From assembly GCF_014352935.1 (NCBI RefSeq), contig NZ_CP060694.1, positions 620,001-684,000 of the forward strand: a DNA stretch of 64,000 bases, written 5' to 3'. This DNA is from Aliarcobacter cryaerophilus (GTDB lineage Bacteria > Campylobacterota > Campylobacteria > Campylobacterales > Arcobacteraceae). This document shows, piece after piece, positions 54,398-64,000 of this stretch (positions within the stretch are counted from its first letter, which is position 1; every line of letters starts with the position of its first letter). Made by a program: the position numbers and the translations under genes. The notes under the pieces are model-generated. The model ran no database searches and was not told the DNA's origin. It saw nothing but the letters and a program-made list of their open reading frames with translations.

Positions 54398-54655
54398 ATG
54401 AATTTTAAACCACTAGGTGAGAGAGTTCTTGTTGAAAGAACTGAGGTTGAGAACAAAACTGCAAGTGGAATTATAATTCCAGATAATGCTAAAGAAAAAC
54501 CTCAAACTGCTAAAGTTATTGCAGTTGGAAGTAAAGTTGAAGATGTAAAAGTTGGAGATACAATTGTATTTGAACAATATAGAGGAACTGAAATAAAACT
54601 TGAAGGAAAAGATTATTTAGTTCTAAATGTTGAAAATATAATTGGTGTTATGTAA
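54398..54655 (+). CDS. groS: Co-chaperonin GroES
   Basis: Heptameric lid of the chaperonin, 85 residues: [15 protein letters not shown], the mobile loop [17 protein letters not shown], and [33 protein letters not shown] is the ribosome site. First gene of the heat-shock operon. Confidence 0.98.
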   Translation: MNFKPLGERVLVERTEVENKTASGIIIPDNAKEKPQTAKVIAVGSKVEDVKVGDTIVFEQYRGTEIKLEGKDYLVLNVENIIGVM

Positions 54656-54707
54656 TTACAATTTACGTAAATAATTTTAGAGATTTGATAAATTAAGATT
54701 TATATAA

Positions 54708-56363
<1,656 letters not shown>

Positions 56364-56403
56364 TAATTTAGTTTTTATAAATTAAAAAACTAAAATCTTT
56401 TTT

Positions 56404-56434
56404 AAAAGAGGGTAATTTTTACTCTCTTTTTTTA
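56404..56434 (+). terminator. Intrinsic terminator of groES-groEL
   Basis: AAAGAGGGTAA pairs with TTACTCTCTTT (one G-U pair) around TTT and runs into a T tract. The rest of the 272-bp gap before 56636 is AT-rich, with only a TATAAT (56569-56574) noted. Confidence 0.82.
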
Positions 56435-56568
56435 TTATTTAAAATAAAAAAATCAGAAATTCACTCGGAATAAACTATTTTTTAAAACTCTTTTTAACCA
56501 TATAATAATTATTTTTCAGCATAAATAAAATTATTTTTTCTAGTAAAATAAAATTGAAATAATTTAGA

Positions 56569-56574
56569 TATAAT
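56569..56574 (+). promoter_or_regulatory. Probable -10 box for the carboxypeptidase gene
   Basis: TATAAT 61 bases upstream of the start at 56636. No convincing -35 is visible, as is usual for Campylobacterota sigma-70 promoters. Confidence 0.4.
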
Positions 56575-56635
56575 AAAAAAAGTGATTTTATAGACTACGT
56601 TAGAATCCATAATTTTAGAATAAAAAAGGTATTAG

Positions 56636-57400
56636 ATGAGAAGATTTTACTATTTAATAGTATTGTTTTTTATTTTTAATATTTATTTATTTGCACAAAG
56701 TGATAGATCATTTGTAGTAATAGATGCTAATACAAATAAAGTTTTAATAGAAGAAAAATCAAATAAAAAACATAAAATAGCAAGTCTTACAAAAATTTGG
56801 ACTGCTTTAATTGTTTTAGAAAATAGTAACTTAGATGATGAAGTAGTAGTTTCAAAGAGAGCAACTTTACAGCAAGGTTCATCTATATATTTAAAAGAGA
56901 ATCAAATTTATACTATAAAAGATTTGGTTCATGGAATGTTGCTTCGCTCTGGTAATGATGCTTCAGTTGCTTTGGCAGAACATATTGCTGGAAGTGAAGA
57001 AAAATTTGTAAAACTTATGAATAAAAGAGCAAAAGAGTTTGGTATAAAAAATACAAAATTTGTAGATGTTACAGGACTTGGAAACAATATATCAACTGCA
57101 AAAGATGTAGCAATTATGTTTGAATTGGCTTTAAAAAATAGCAAATTTAAAGATATATCAGGTCAATCTTCATATAAAAATAGTTTAAATGGTCAAATTT
57201 GGAAAAATAAGCATAAACTAGTTGTAGAAAACAGTAAGGCTTTTGCAGGTAAAACTGGATATACAAAACAAAGTGGAAGGACTTTAGCTACTGCTTTTTA
57301 TGATGAAAAAAGTTCTAAATCATTTATAGTAGTTACTTTAAATGAAAAAGATGATTGGAAATTGCATAAATCTTTGGCTCAAAAAGTTTTTATGAAATAG
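56636..57400 (+). CDS. D-alanyl-D-alanine carboxypeptidase (S11, PBP5-like)
   Basis: Exported serine peptidase trimming the terminal D-Ala of peptidoglycan stems. The 254 residues have a signal peptide (ending LFAQS) and the S11 motifs SLTK in KIASLTKIW, SGN in LLRSGNDAS and KTG in FAGKTGYTKQSGR. It is shorter than E. coli PBP5 and lacks the C-terminal amphipathic anchor domain, so it may be soluble in the periplasm. A GGGG site for the next gene lies 12-20 nt downstream. Confidence 0.92.
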   Translation: MRRFYYLIVLFFIFNIYLFAQSDRSFVVIDANTNKVLIEEKSNKKHKIASLTKIWTALIVLENSNLDDEVVVSKRATLQQGSSIYLKENQIYTIKDLVHGMLLRSGNDASVALAEHIAGSEEKFVKLMNKRAKEFGIKNTKFVDVTGLGNNISTAKDVAIMFELALKNSKFKDISGQSSYKNSLNGQIWKNKHKLVVENSKAFAGKTGYTKQSGRTLATAFYDEKSSKSFIVVTLNEKDDWKLHKSLAQKVFMK

Positions 57401-57436
57401 AACTAGTTTTAAATGTATATAAATTATGGGGTGTTT

Positions 57437-59698
57437 ATGAAATTATTTTTGTTACTGTTAGTAAGCACATTTTTGTATTCATCAAGTTTAGAAAAAGTAT
57501 CTATTCAATTTAATTGGAAATATCAGTTTGAAGTTGCTGGATTTATTGCTGCAAAAGAGAAAGGATTTTATGAGAATGTTGGTTTGGATGTTGAACTTAA
57601 AGAGTATAATCCAGAAGTAGATATACTTTTTGATGTTTTAAATAATAAAGTTACATATGGAATATCAAGTTCAAATATAGTTTTAGAAAATAAGAAGATA
57701 GCTTCAATAGTTCTTTTGGCAAGTTATTTACAAAAATCACCTTTAGTTTTTATAACAAAACCAGATATAAGAACCCCTTCGCAATTTTTGGGAAAAACTA
57801 TTATGGGAAATAAAGATGAGTTAAAAAATAGCTCTTTAGCACTTTTTCTTTCACATTTTAATATAAATTTTTCAAATACAAAATTTATACCACATAATTT
57901 TAAAATAGATGATTTTATTAATGGTAAAGTTGAAATAATGAGTGCTTTTAGGTCAAATCAACTATATGAATTAGATAAAAGAAAGATAGATTACAACATA
58001 ATAGATCCAGCTGATTATGGTTTTGTTATGAGCGCTGTAAATTTATATACTTCAAAAGAGGAAGCTTTTAAAAATAAATATAGAACTCAAAAATTTATTG
58101 AAGCAACAAATCGTGGTTGGGAGTATGCTTTAAAAAATAAAGAAGAGATTATAGATATTTTAATAAAAAAATATGGAGTTAATAAGTCAAAAGAAGCGCT
58201 TCTTTATGAGAGAGATGTTGTAAATCAAGTTATGATGAGAGATTTTTATCCTATTGGAAAAGTAAGTCCAGAATTAACGCAAAGATTGGTAAAACAGCTA
58301 AGTTATTCTGGTATGATAGAACCAAATCAAAAAATAAATCACATCTTTTTTGAAAATATAGTAGATAAAATTCCTAGTGATTTTTCTTTAACTAAAAGTG
58401 AAAAAGAGTATTTAAATAATAAACATAGTTTAAAGATGTGTATTGATCCATTTTGGTATCCAATAGAGTTTATGAAAGATGGAAAAATTTCTGGAATAAC
58501 ATCTGATTTAAAAAGATATTTTGAGGAAAAAATTCAAATAAATATAGATGTAGTACCTACAAACAACTGGAATGAATCTCTTGATTTTATAAAAGATAAA
58601 AAGTGTGATATTATATCTTCAATTTCTCCTAGCTATGATAGAATGAGCTACTTAAATTTTACAAAACCAATATTAACTCTTCCTATTGTAGTTACAACAC
58701 AAAAAGACAAACCTTTTTTAAGAGATATTTCACTTCTTAAAAATGAAAAAATAGCTATTTTAAAAGGACATTTTATTGCTGAATATATTAAAGATTATTT
58801 TCCTTATTTAAAAATAGTTGAAGTTGCATCAATGAATGAAGGGCTTTATTTAGTAGAACAAGGAGAAGTTTATGGATATATTGATAATGCGCTTGTTTTA
58901 TCTTCAACAATACAAAAAGAGTTTTCAAATAGTTTAAAAATTGGCTTTAGATTTGATATTTTAGATGAACTCTCAATAGGAACTAGAAATGATGAACCTA
59001 TTTTAAATGATATATTTTCAAGACTTGTAGATGATTTAGATGAAACAAAGAAACAAGAGTTTTTAAATAACTGGACCATTATTACGGAACAAGTTGGTTG
59101 GTTTAGTTTAAAAGAGATTATATTTTTAGTTATATTTACAACTACTATTTTTGGTGGATTGATTTTTTATCAAAGAAAGTTGAAAATACTAAATAAAAAG
59201 CTTAAAAAATTGTATTTAACAGATAAGTTAACAGGACTTTATAATAGATTTAAAATAGATAAAGAGCTCTCTTTGCAAAAAGATAATATAGATAGAAATG
59301 ATAGTTACTCTTGTGGTTTAATACTTATTGATATTGATTATTTTAAAAGTATAAATGATACTTTAGGGCATTTAGTAGGAGATTGTATTTTAAAAGATAT
59401 TTCAAAGTTTTTAAAAAATAATCTTAGAAAAACAGATATTATTGGAAGATGGGGAGGAGAAGAGTTTTTGATTATTCTTCCATTCACTTCAAAAGATATT
59501 GCAAAAAAAATTGCTGAAAATTTAAGAGCTCTTATTGAAGAGAATAATTTTTCTTATAAGATGAATAGAAAAATAACAATTAGCATAGGAGTAACAGAGT
59601 TTTCAAAGAGTAAAAGTGTAGAAGATACTCTTTTACTCGTAGATAATCTACTTTATAAAGCTAAAGAAAATGGAAGAAATAGGGTAGAAGTGTCTTAA
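57437..59698 (+). CDS. Diguanylate cyclase with two periplasmic binding-protein domains
   Basis: Sensor of 753 residues: a signal peptide (MKLFLLLLVSTFLYSSS), an NMT1/THI5-like binding domain (VSIQFNWKYQFEVAGFIAAKEKGFY, to about 300), a second SBP_bac_3-like domain (LKMCIDPFWYPIEFMKDGKISG, about 315-545), one membrane segment (about 555-575), and a GGDEF domain with active-site RWGGEEFLII and LTGLYNRFKID. It would couple a solute bound in the periplasm to cyclic di-GMP. The ATG at 57437 follows a GGGGTG site and begins the signal peptide; 57413 is an alternative. Its end overlaps tonB by 4 bp. Confidence 0.92.
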   Translation: MKLFLLLLVSTFLYSSSLEKVSIQFNWKYQFEVAGFIAAKEKGFYENVGLDVELKEYNPEVDILFDVLNNKVTYGISSSNIVLENKKIASIVLLASYLQKSPLVFITKPDIRTPSQFLGKTIMGNKDELKNSSLALFLSHFNINFSNTKFIPHNFKIDDFINGKVEIMSAFRSNQLYELDKRKIDYNIIDPADYGFVMSAVNLYTSKEEAFKNKYRTQKFIEATNRGWEYALKNKEEIIDILIKKYGVNKSKEALLYERDVVNQVMMRDFYPIGKVSPELTQRLVKQLSYSGMIEPNQKINHIFFENIVDKIPSDFSLTKSEKEYLNNKHSLKMCIDPFWYPIEFMKDGKISGITSDLKRYFEEKIQINIDVVPTNNWNESLDFIKDKKCDIISSISPSYDRMSYLNFTKPILTLPIVVTTQKDKPFLRDISLLKNEKIAILKGHFIAEYIKDYFPYLKIVEVASMNEGLYLVEQGEVYGYIDNALVLSSTIQKEFSNSLKIGFRFDILDELSIGTRNDEPILNDIFSRLVDDLDETKKQEFLNNWTIITEQVGWFSLKEIIFLVIFTTTIFGGLIFYQRKLKILNKKLKKLYLTDKLTGLYNRFKIDKELSLQKDNIDRNDSYSCGLILIDIDYFKSINDTLGHLVGDCILKDISKFLKNNLRKTDIIGRWGGEEFLIILPFTSKDIAKKIAENLRALIEENNFSYKMNRKITISIGVTEFSKSKSVEDTLLLVDNLLYKAKENGRNRVEVS

Positions 59699-60426
59699 TT
59701 TATTTGGTAGTTTATAGGAATTTGAATATTCCAAACTGTTTTATTTAATTCATTTGGAATCGCTTCAAAGAATCCTATATTTGTAAGAAGTTCAATGCTT
59801 GCTTCATCCAATTTTTCAAATTTTGATTTATTAATAATTTTTATATTTGTAACTTTTCCATCTTTTAAAATATCAAAAGATACTATCACTTTTCCAGTTT
59901 GATTTAATCTTTTTGCAACTTTTGGATAGACTTTATTCTTCTCTATCTTATTTTTTACTTTTGCTAAATATTCATTTTCTAAATTTTGACTTTTTTGCTT
60001 ATTTGAATTTTCTTGAATAGAAGATTGTTGCTTTTGTGAAGTTTCATTTTGTTCAGCTACTTGTATTTTTTCAATATTTTCAGTTGCTTGTTCAACTATC
60101 TTTTCTGGAGTTTTTTCAACAACTTTTTCAATTTGTTTCTCTTGTTTTACAATCTTCTTTTCAACTTTTTTTGGCTTTTCTATAACTTTTGGTGCAGGTT
60201 TTTCAACAATTTTTTCAACAATTGGTTCAGTAACAATCTTTTTTTCTATCTCTTTTGTAACTTCTTCCACTTTTTGAATTGCAACACTATTTAATGATAT
60301 TTTTGTAATACTCTCTTCTTCTTTTTTTGTTTCAAGGCTTATTTCACTAATAACATTAATGAACATTATGGCAATAATTAAATATATAAAACTAGTTATA
60401 AAAAAAGAGTTTAAATATCGTTTCAT
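59695..60426 (-). CDS. tonB: Energy transducer TonB
   Basis: TonB of 243 residues: an N-terminal membrane anchor (about 8-26), a periplasm-spanning linker of Lys/Glu/Val/Pro repeats (about 60-115, EPIVEKIVEKPAPK), and the C-terminal domain with VYPKVAKRLNQTGKVIVSFDILKDGKV. It energises outer-membrane receptors with ExbB/ExbD. Last gene of exbB-exbD-tonB, with an apparent Fur box ahead of the operon. No TonB-dependent receptor is in the window. Confidence 0.94.
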   Translation of the reverse strand: MKRYLNSFFITSFIYLIIAIMFINVISEISLETKKEEESITKISLNSVAIQKVEEVTKEIEKKIVTEPIVEKIVEKPAPKVIEKPKKVEKKIVKQEKQIEKVVEKTPEKIVEQATENIEKIQVAEQNETSQKQQSSIQENSNKQKSQNLENEYLAKVKNKIEKNKVYPKVAKRLNQTGKVIVSFDILKDGKVTNIKIINKSKFEKLDEASIELLTNIGFFEAIPNELNKTVWNIQIPINYQIN

Positions 60427-60435
60427 TTTAAACCT

Positions 60436-60813
60436 TTATTTTTTTGTTACTATTGATACATTCGAGAATTCATTTTTCTTCAACATATCTAAAACATTTA
60501 CAAAATGTTCAAATTTTGTCTCTTTATCAGTATTTAAATGAATTGGTGTATCTTTTGATTTTTCTAAAAGTTCAAATTCAATATTTTCCAAAGATATGTT
60601 TATATCTTCTAAAAATAGTTCACCTTGATTATTTATAACTATTACCACCTCTTTATCACTTTTTAATTTACTAGCATTTTTAGAATCTGGTAAATTTACA
60701 GGAATTATTCCTTTTGTTATAAATGTAGAAGTTAATAGAACAATTGCAAGAAGTACTAATAAAACATCTATAAATGGAATAACATTTATTGAATCATATT
60801 TCTGTAGCTTCAT
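60436..60813 (-). CDS. exbD: Biopolymer transporter ExbD
   Basis: Membrane protein of 125 residues with one membrane helix near the N-terminus (INVIPFIDVLLVLLAIVLL) carrying the functional Asp in PFIDVLL, and a periplasmic domain. The ATG at 60813 is preferred to 60837 because GGAAAGTG precedes it and the family starts near MKLQKYDSIN. It overlaps exbB by 20 nt. Confidence 0.94.
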   Translation of the reverse strand: MKLQKYDSINVIPFIDVLLVLLAIVLLTSTFITKGIIPVNLPDSKNASKLKSDKEVVIVINNQGELFLEDINISLENIEFELLEKSKDTPIHLNTDKETKFEHFVNVLDMLKKNEFSNVSIVTKK

Positions 60814-61225
60814 AATCACTTTCCAAAACTTCTGCAAATCTACTTAAGATATTGTAAAAAACCATAGATATAATTGCAACAACTAATCCAGCAGCAGTTG
60901 CTTTAAGAGCTAGTGCTAAACTCTCCATAATTTTTGAAGCATCAATATCTCCTGCATTTCCCATTGTCATAAATGTAAGCATAATCGCTAAAACAGTTCC
61001 TAAAAGTCCAATATATGGAGAGTTTGAAGCAATAGTTCCAATTATTGTAAGATGTTTTGTAAGAGCAATATCTAAAGCTTTTTTTGTTTTGTAGCTTTTT
61101 ACATCAATTTTTTTATAAAACAAAACTCTTTCTATAAAGAAAAAAACAGCAATAAAGCTCATAATTACTAATAAAGCTATTACACCATAATCAACTAAAT
61201 GTTTTAATGTTTCAATATCATCCAT
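60794..61225 (-). CDS. exbB: TonB-system motor protein ExbB
   Basis: Three-helix MotA/TolQ/ExbB proton-channel protein of 143 residues, short like other Campylobacterota ExbB. Motifs: NSPYIGLLGTVLAIMLTFMTMG and SLALALKATAAGLVVAIISMVFYN. It begins the operon; the start at 61225 lies 46 bp from the Fur-type palindrome. Confidence 0.94.
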   Translation of the reverse strand: MDDIETLKHLVDYGVIALLVIMSFIAVFFFIERVLFYKKIDVKSYKTKKALDIALTKHLTIIGTIASNSPYIGLLGTVLAIMLTFMTMGNAGDIDASKIMESLALALKATAAGLVVAIISMVFYNILSRFAEVLESDYEATEI

Positions 61226-61270
61226 AAAATTAAACCTTTTTTAAAAATTTTTAGAATTCTATTACAATAT

Positions 61271-61285
61271 TGATAATAATTATCT
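61271..61285. promoter_or_regulatory. Fur box upstream of exbB-exbD-tonB
   Basis: TGATAATAATTATCT differs from the perfect palindrome at 23634 only in its last base. It lies 46 bp ahead of exbB (minus) and 86 bp ahead of the TolC-like gene (plus); iron control of TonB systems is well known, so exbB is the likely target. Confidence 0.78.
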
Positions 61286-61370
61286 TAATTTCGTAATAAA
61301 ATTAATTTTTGTTAAAATAGTATTAAAATATATTATATATAATTTTGCATAAACTTTAAAGGAAAGAGAA

Positions 61371-62603
61371 TTGAAAAAGCTACTATTAGTTTTATTAATT
61401 TTGAGTCTATTTATAAATCATTTAAATGCGAATGAGAAAGATTTGCAAATTATTCAAAAAGATAAAAAAGAGTATAGACTTTTGGAAAAAGAGTCTATAC
61501 AAACAAGACAACAAAGTCAGAAATATGATTGGATAAGTCCTATTGATTTAAGTGGAAATATTGGAAGAAATCACTCTTTTTCTGATGAAAATAGTCGTAA
61601 TTTAAATAATAAAAATACAAAGAGTGCATCTATTGGATTTACTCAATCTATTTTTGAATCAGGTGGAATAGGTTTTAAAATGGAGTATGCTGATAATAGA
61701 TTTAAATATGAGATGCTGTCATGGGAGAATCAAAATTCACAACTTATTTATACAATTTATAATACTTTATTAGATATTAAAAAATTGAAGTTAGAGATAA
61801 ATCAAAATGATTATAGAATTGTAAATAAAGATATTGAGTTAATAATTAAAAAAATTCAATATGAAGCTGGAAAAACTGATATTATAGAACTTAATAATGC
61901 AATTATGAGTAAAAATTTAATACAAAAAGAGGAGATAGCTTTAAAAAATAGCTTAAAAGAGAAAGAGCAAGAGTTAGCAAAATATACAGATTTGAAGTAT
62001 GATGAGATTGAAATTTTAGATTTTCAAGAAACTAACAAAGATATTTTTTTGGATAAAAACTACTCAATTTTAGAAGCAGATGCAAAAGTTGAGATGTTAA
62101 ATAGTGAATATAAAATAAAAAAGAGTCAATATCTTCCAAAATTAAGTTTAAGTGCAAAAGCTAGTTACTCAAGTCAAGATGAGAAGTTTAATAGTATGAT
62201 TGGTGATACAAATAAAGATGATGCAACTTCTAGCGGAAGTTTAATTTTATCTATGCCTTTATATGATTATACAAAATCTTCAAAAGTTCAAGAGTCAAAA
62301 ATAGAGGTTTTAAAACAAAAAGCCTTGGTAAATGATTTGAAAAATGAAACAGCATTTGAGTATGAACAGATTTTTACAAAAATTGATACATATTTAAAAC
62401 AAAATGAGACAATAAATAAAAATATAAAACTTTATGAAGAGTTAATAGGTGCAAACAAAATTTCAAGTGAAGCTGGAATGACATCAAAGTATGATTTAGA
62501 GATTTTAGAAAATACAAAAACTATAAATGAGTTTGATATTTTGATAAACAAGATAAATATTTTGCAACAATATGCAAAACTATATTTTAAGATAAAAAAT
62601 TAA
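61371..62603 (+). CDS. TolC-family outer membrane efflux protein
   Basis: Outer membrane channel of 410 residues: signal peptide (MKKLLLVLLILSLFINHLNAN), then two long helical/beta repeats with LSLSAKASYSSQD strands and coiled-coil segments (YDWISPIDLSG, SSEAGMTSKYDLEILENTKTI). The start is TTG after a GGAAAGAG site. First of a TolC-MacA-MacB operon. Fewer residues than E. coli TolC, but normal for Campylobacterota relatives. Confidence 0.88.
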   Translation: MKKLLLVLLILSLFINHLNANEKDLQIIQKDKKEYRLLEKESIQTRQQSQKYDWISPIDLSGNIGRNHSFSDENSRNLNNKNTKSASIGFTQSIFESGGIGFKMEYADNRFKYEMLSWENQNSQLIYTIYNTLLDIKKLKLEINQNDYRIVNKDIELIIKKIQYEAGKTDIIELNNAIMSKNLIQKEEIALKNSLKEKEQELAKYTDLKYDEIEILDFQETNKDIFLDKNYSILEADAKVEMLNSEYKIKKSQYLPKLSLSAKASYSSQDEKFNSMIGDTNKDDATSSGSLILSMPLYDYTKSSKVQESKIEVLKQKALVNDLKNETAFEYEQIFTKIDTYLKQNETINKNIKLYEELIGANKISSEAGMTSKYDLEILENTKTINEFDILINKINILQQYAKLYFKIKN

Positions 62604-62616
62604 AGGTTAAAAAATT

Positions 62617-63870
62617 ATGAGTAATTTAAAAGAAGAGTTAAATAATTATAAAGATAAGAAAAGTTCTTACAAATATATAGGTTTGTTAATTATTGTTTTT
62701 GTTATTGCTATTTTAATTTATATCTTTTTCCCAAAAAGTGATAGCCAAAAAGTAGAGTATATAACTTCAAAAGTAAACAGTGGTGATTTAAAGGTTGTTG
62801 TTAGTGCTAGTGGAAATATAAAACCTACTAATAGTGTTGAAATAGGAATTGAGGTATCAGGAACTATAAAAGAGATTTTTGTAGATTTTAATGATGAGGT
62901 TAAAGTTGGTCAAGTTTTAGCAAAAATTGATACAACAAAACTAGAAGCTCAAGTTGAAAGTTCAAGAGCAGCTTTAGCTATTGCAAAAGCAAATCAAAAA
63001 GAGAGTGAAGTAGCTCTTAAAAATAAGAAATTGCTATATGATAGAACAAAAAAGATGTTTGATAATTCTGGTGGAAAGTATCCATCACAAAATGAGTTTG
63101 ATGATACAAAATTTGCTTATGAATCAGCGATTGCAGTTTTAGAAGCATCAAAATCAAAAGTAGCTCAAGCTTCATCAAATTTAAAAAATGATTTACAAAA
63201 TTTAGAAAAAGCTAGTGTTAAATCTTCTATTGATGGGATAGTTTTAAATAAAGAGGTAGAAATAGGGCAGACACTTGCAGCAACGATGCAAGCTCCAAAA
63301 CTTTTTACTCTTGCAAAAGATTTGACAAATATGGATTTGGTTGTAAGTATTGATGAAGCTGATGTTGCTGATATTAAAGATAATTTAGATGTAACTTTTA
63401 CAGTTGATGCTTATTCAAATAAAGAGTTTAAAGGGAAAATAAAGCAAGTAAGATTAAACCCAATTACTACAAATGGAGTAGTAACTTATGAAACTGTTGT
63501 AAGTGTTGATAATAGTGAACTTCTTTTAAAACCAGGAATGACAGCAAATGCAAAAATTATTACAAAAAATATAAAAGATCAGATTTTAATTCCAAATAGT
63601 GCATTAAGATTTACTCCAAAAAATAGTACTGAAAAATCAGGTACAAAACCAGCTAGTTTTGGAACACCACCAAATTTTAGACCTCAAGGAAGTGTTACAA
63701 AAGATAATAAAGCAAAAGATGGTTTTGCAACTATTTATATTCTTGAATCTGGAAAACCAAAAGAGTTAAAAGTTAAAGTTCTAGATAGTGATTCAAAACA
63801 GTCATCTATTTTTTCTGAAACTTTAAATATTGGTGATGAAGTAATTATTTCACAAAAATCTGGAAATTAA
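62617..63870 (+). CDS. macA: Efflux periplasmic adaptor, MacA/HlyD family
   Basis: Membrane fusion protein of 417 residues: a membrane anchor (about 20-38), the lipoyl half-motif GTIKEIFVDFNDEVKVGQVLAKID, a hairpin coiled coil (about 105-195), the second half-motif (SIDGIVLNKEVEIGQTL), a beta barrel and a membrane-proximal domain with a Pro/Gly/Lys-rich loop near residues 345-375. It links the inner-membrane MacB pump to the TolC-like channel. Confidence 0.93.
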   Translation: MSNLKEELNNYKDKKSSYKYIGLLIIVFVIAILIYIFFPKSDSQKVEYITSKVNSGDLKVVVSASGNIKPTNSVEIGIEVSGTIKEIFVDFNDEVKVGQVLAKIDTTKLEAQVESSRAALAIAKANQKESEVALKNKKLLYDRTKKMFDNSGGKYPSQNEFDDTKFAYESAIAVLEASKSKVAQASSNLKNDLQNLEKASVKSSIDGIVLNKEVEIGQTLAATMQAPKLFTLAKDLTNMDLVVSIDEADVADIKDNLDVTFTVDAYSNKEFKGKIKQVRLNPITTNGVVTYETVVSVDNSELLLKPGMTANAKIITKNIKDQILIPNSALRFTPKNSTEKSGTKPASFGTPPNFRPQGSVTKDNKAKDGFATIYILESGKPKELKVKVLDSDSKQSSIFSETLNIGDEVIISQKSGN

Positions 63871-63876
63871 AAATTT

Positions 63877-64000
63877 ATGAAAAATAGTGAAGTTTTAATC
63901 GAATTTAAAAATATAAAAAAAATTTATGGTAAAGGTGCGAATGAGACTTTTGCTTTAAATGGAGTGGATTTAAAGATTAATAAAGGTGAATTTGTAGCTA
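63877..64000 (+). CDS. macB: ABC transporter ATP-binding protein, MacB-type (5' part only)
   Basis: The first 41 codons read EFKNIKKIYGKGANETFALNGVDLKINKGEFVA, the start of a MacB/LolD-like ATPase up to just before the Walker A. The ATG at 63877 follows macA by 6 nt. Whether the permease part is fused, as in MacB, lies beyond the window, so the name depends on the operon context. Confidence 0.8.
   Translation, partial: MKNSEVLIEFKNIKKIYGKGANETFALNGVDLKINKGEFVA

Noticed and set aside
60049..60294. Phe/Asn-rich 81-codon plus-strand frame
   Set aside because: It is the complement of the TonB Lys/Glu repeat linker, a low-complexity artefact.

Overview
The window reads as chromosomal DNA of a Campylobacterota member of the Arcobacter/Aliarcobacter group. 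This is inferred, not proven. The evidence is the very low GC content, the AT-rich Lys/Ile/Asn/Phe-heavy proteins, and gene choices typical of the class: a chorismate dehydratase of the futalosine menaquinone route, an atpE gene standing alone, a MurF with an N-terminal membrane domain, an ArsS-like sensor kinase, and many Cache/PAS sensor proteins. Genes are tightly packed, often with 1-4 nt overlaps, and TTG starts are common.

Layout. 1-6.4 kb: the start of a chemoreceptor carrying a c-type heme motif, then ruvA, ddl, an alpha/beta hydrolase, a murF interrupted by two compensating homopolymer indels, a HIT protein and a SprA-like putative metalloprotease. 6.4-6.9 kb: a decayed integrase N-terminus and phased short repeats next to two tRNA genes (CAT and GCT anticodons). 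6.9-11.6 kb (minus): pyrF, nusB, ribH, glnA, a PHP phosphatase, moaE and moaD. 11.7-17.8 kb: mqnA and uppP, the peptidoglycan/division genes murG, ftsW and ftsI, and a cyclophilin. 17.9-23.6 kb (minus): a five-gene operon behind a perfect Fur-type palindrome: imelysin, di-heme oxidoreductase, second imelysin, fatty-acid-hydroxylase-like membrane enzyme, di-heme peroxidase. 23.7-29.4 kb: an AsmA-like protein, atpE, and an ABC transporter whose operon includes an NnrS protein and is headed by a Fur-like palindrome.

29.6-48.5 kb is dominated by transport and signalling: a TRAP transporter, a divergent Cache-kinase/response-regulator pair, a nuclease-fold protein with a Cache-PAS-GGDEF protein, a Spy-like protein with an ArsRS-like two-component pair, an FAD enzyme that appears to use an ATT start, then a soluble CZB chemoreceptor followed by a CheY-like protein and two large PAS kinases, one with a degenerate ATPase domain. 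48.5-56.4 kb: an orphan ParA ATPase with a tail-anchored small partner, menG, xseA, cheW, a periplasmic cyclophilin, panD, ebfC, ispA, and groES-groEL behind a CIRCE-like operator. 56.6-64 kb: a D,D-carboxypeptidase, a diguanylate cyclase with two periplasmic binding-protein modules, a tonB-exbD-exbB operon facing a Fur-type box, and a TolC-MacA-MacB efflux operon that runs off the end.

Together the genes cover cell-wall synthesis (ddl, murF, murG, uppP, ftsW, ftsI, dacA), menaquinone synthesis (mqnA, menG, ispA), iron-linked envelope functions (three Fur-type palindromes) and environmental sensing. The strongest candidate for an under-described system is the imelysin/di-heme/hydroxylase/peroxidase operon. 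Next come the NnrS-containing ABC operon and the four-gene CZB-receptor/kinase cascade. All functional calls come from motif recognition by eye; no database search was run.
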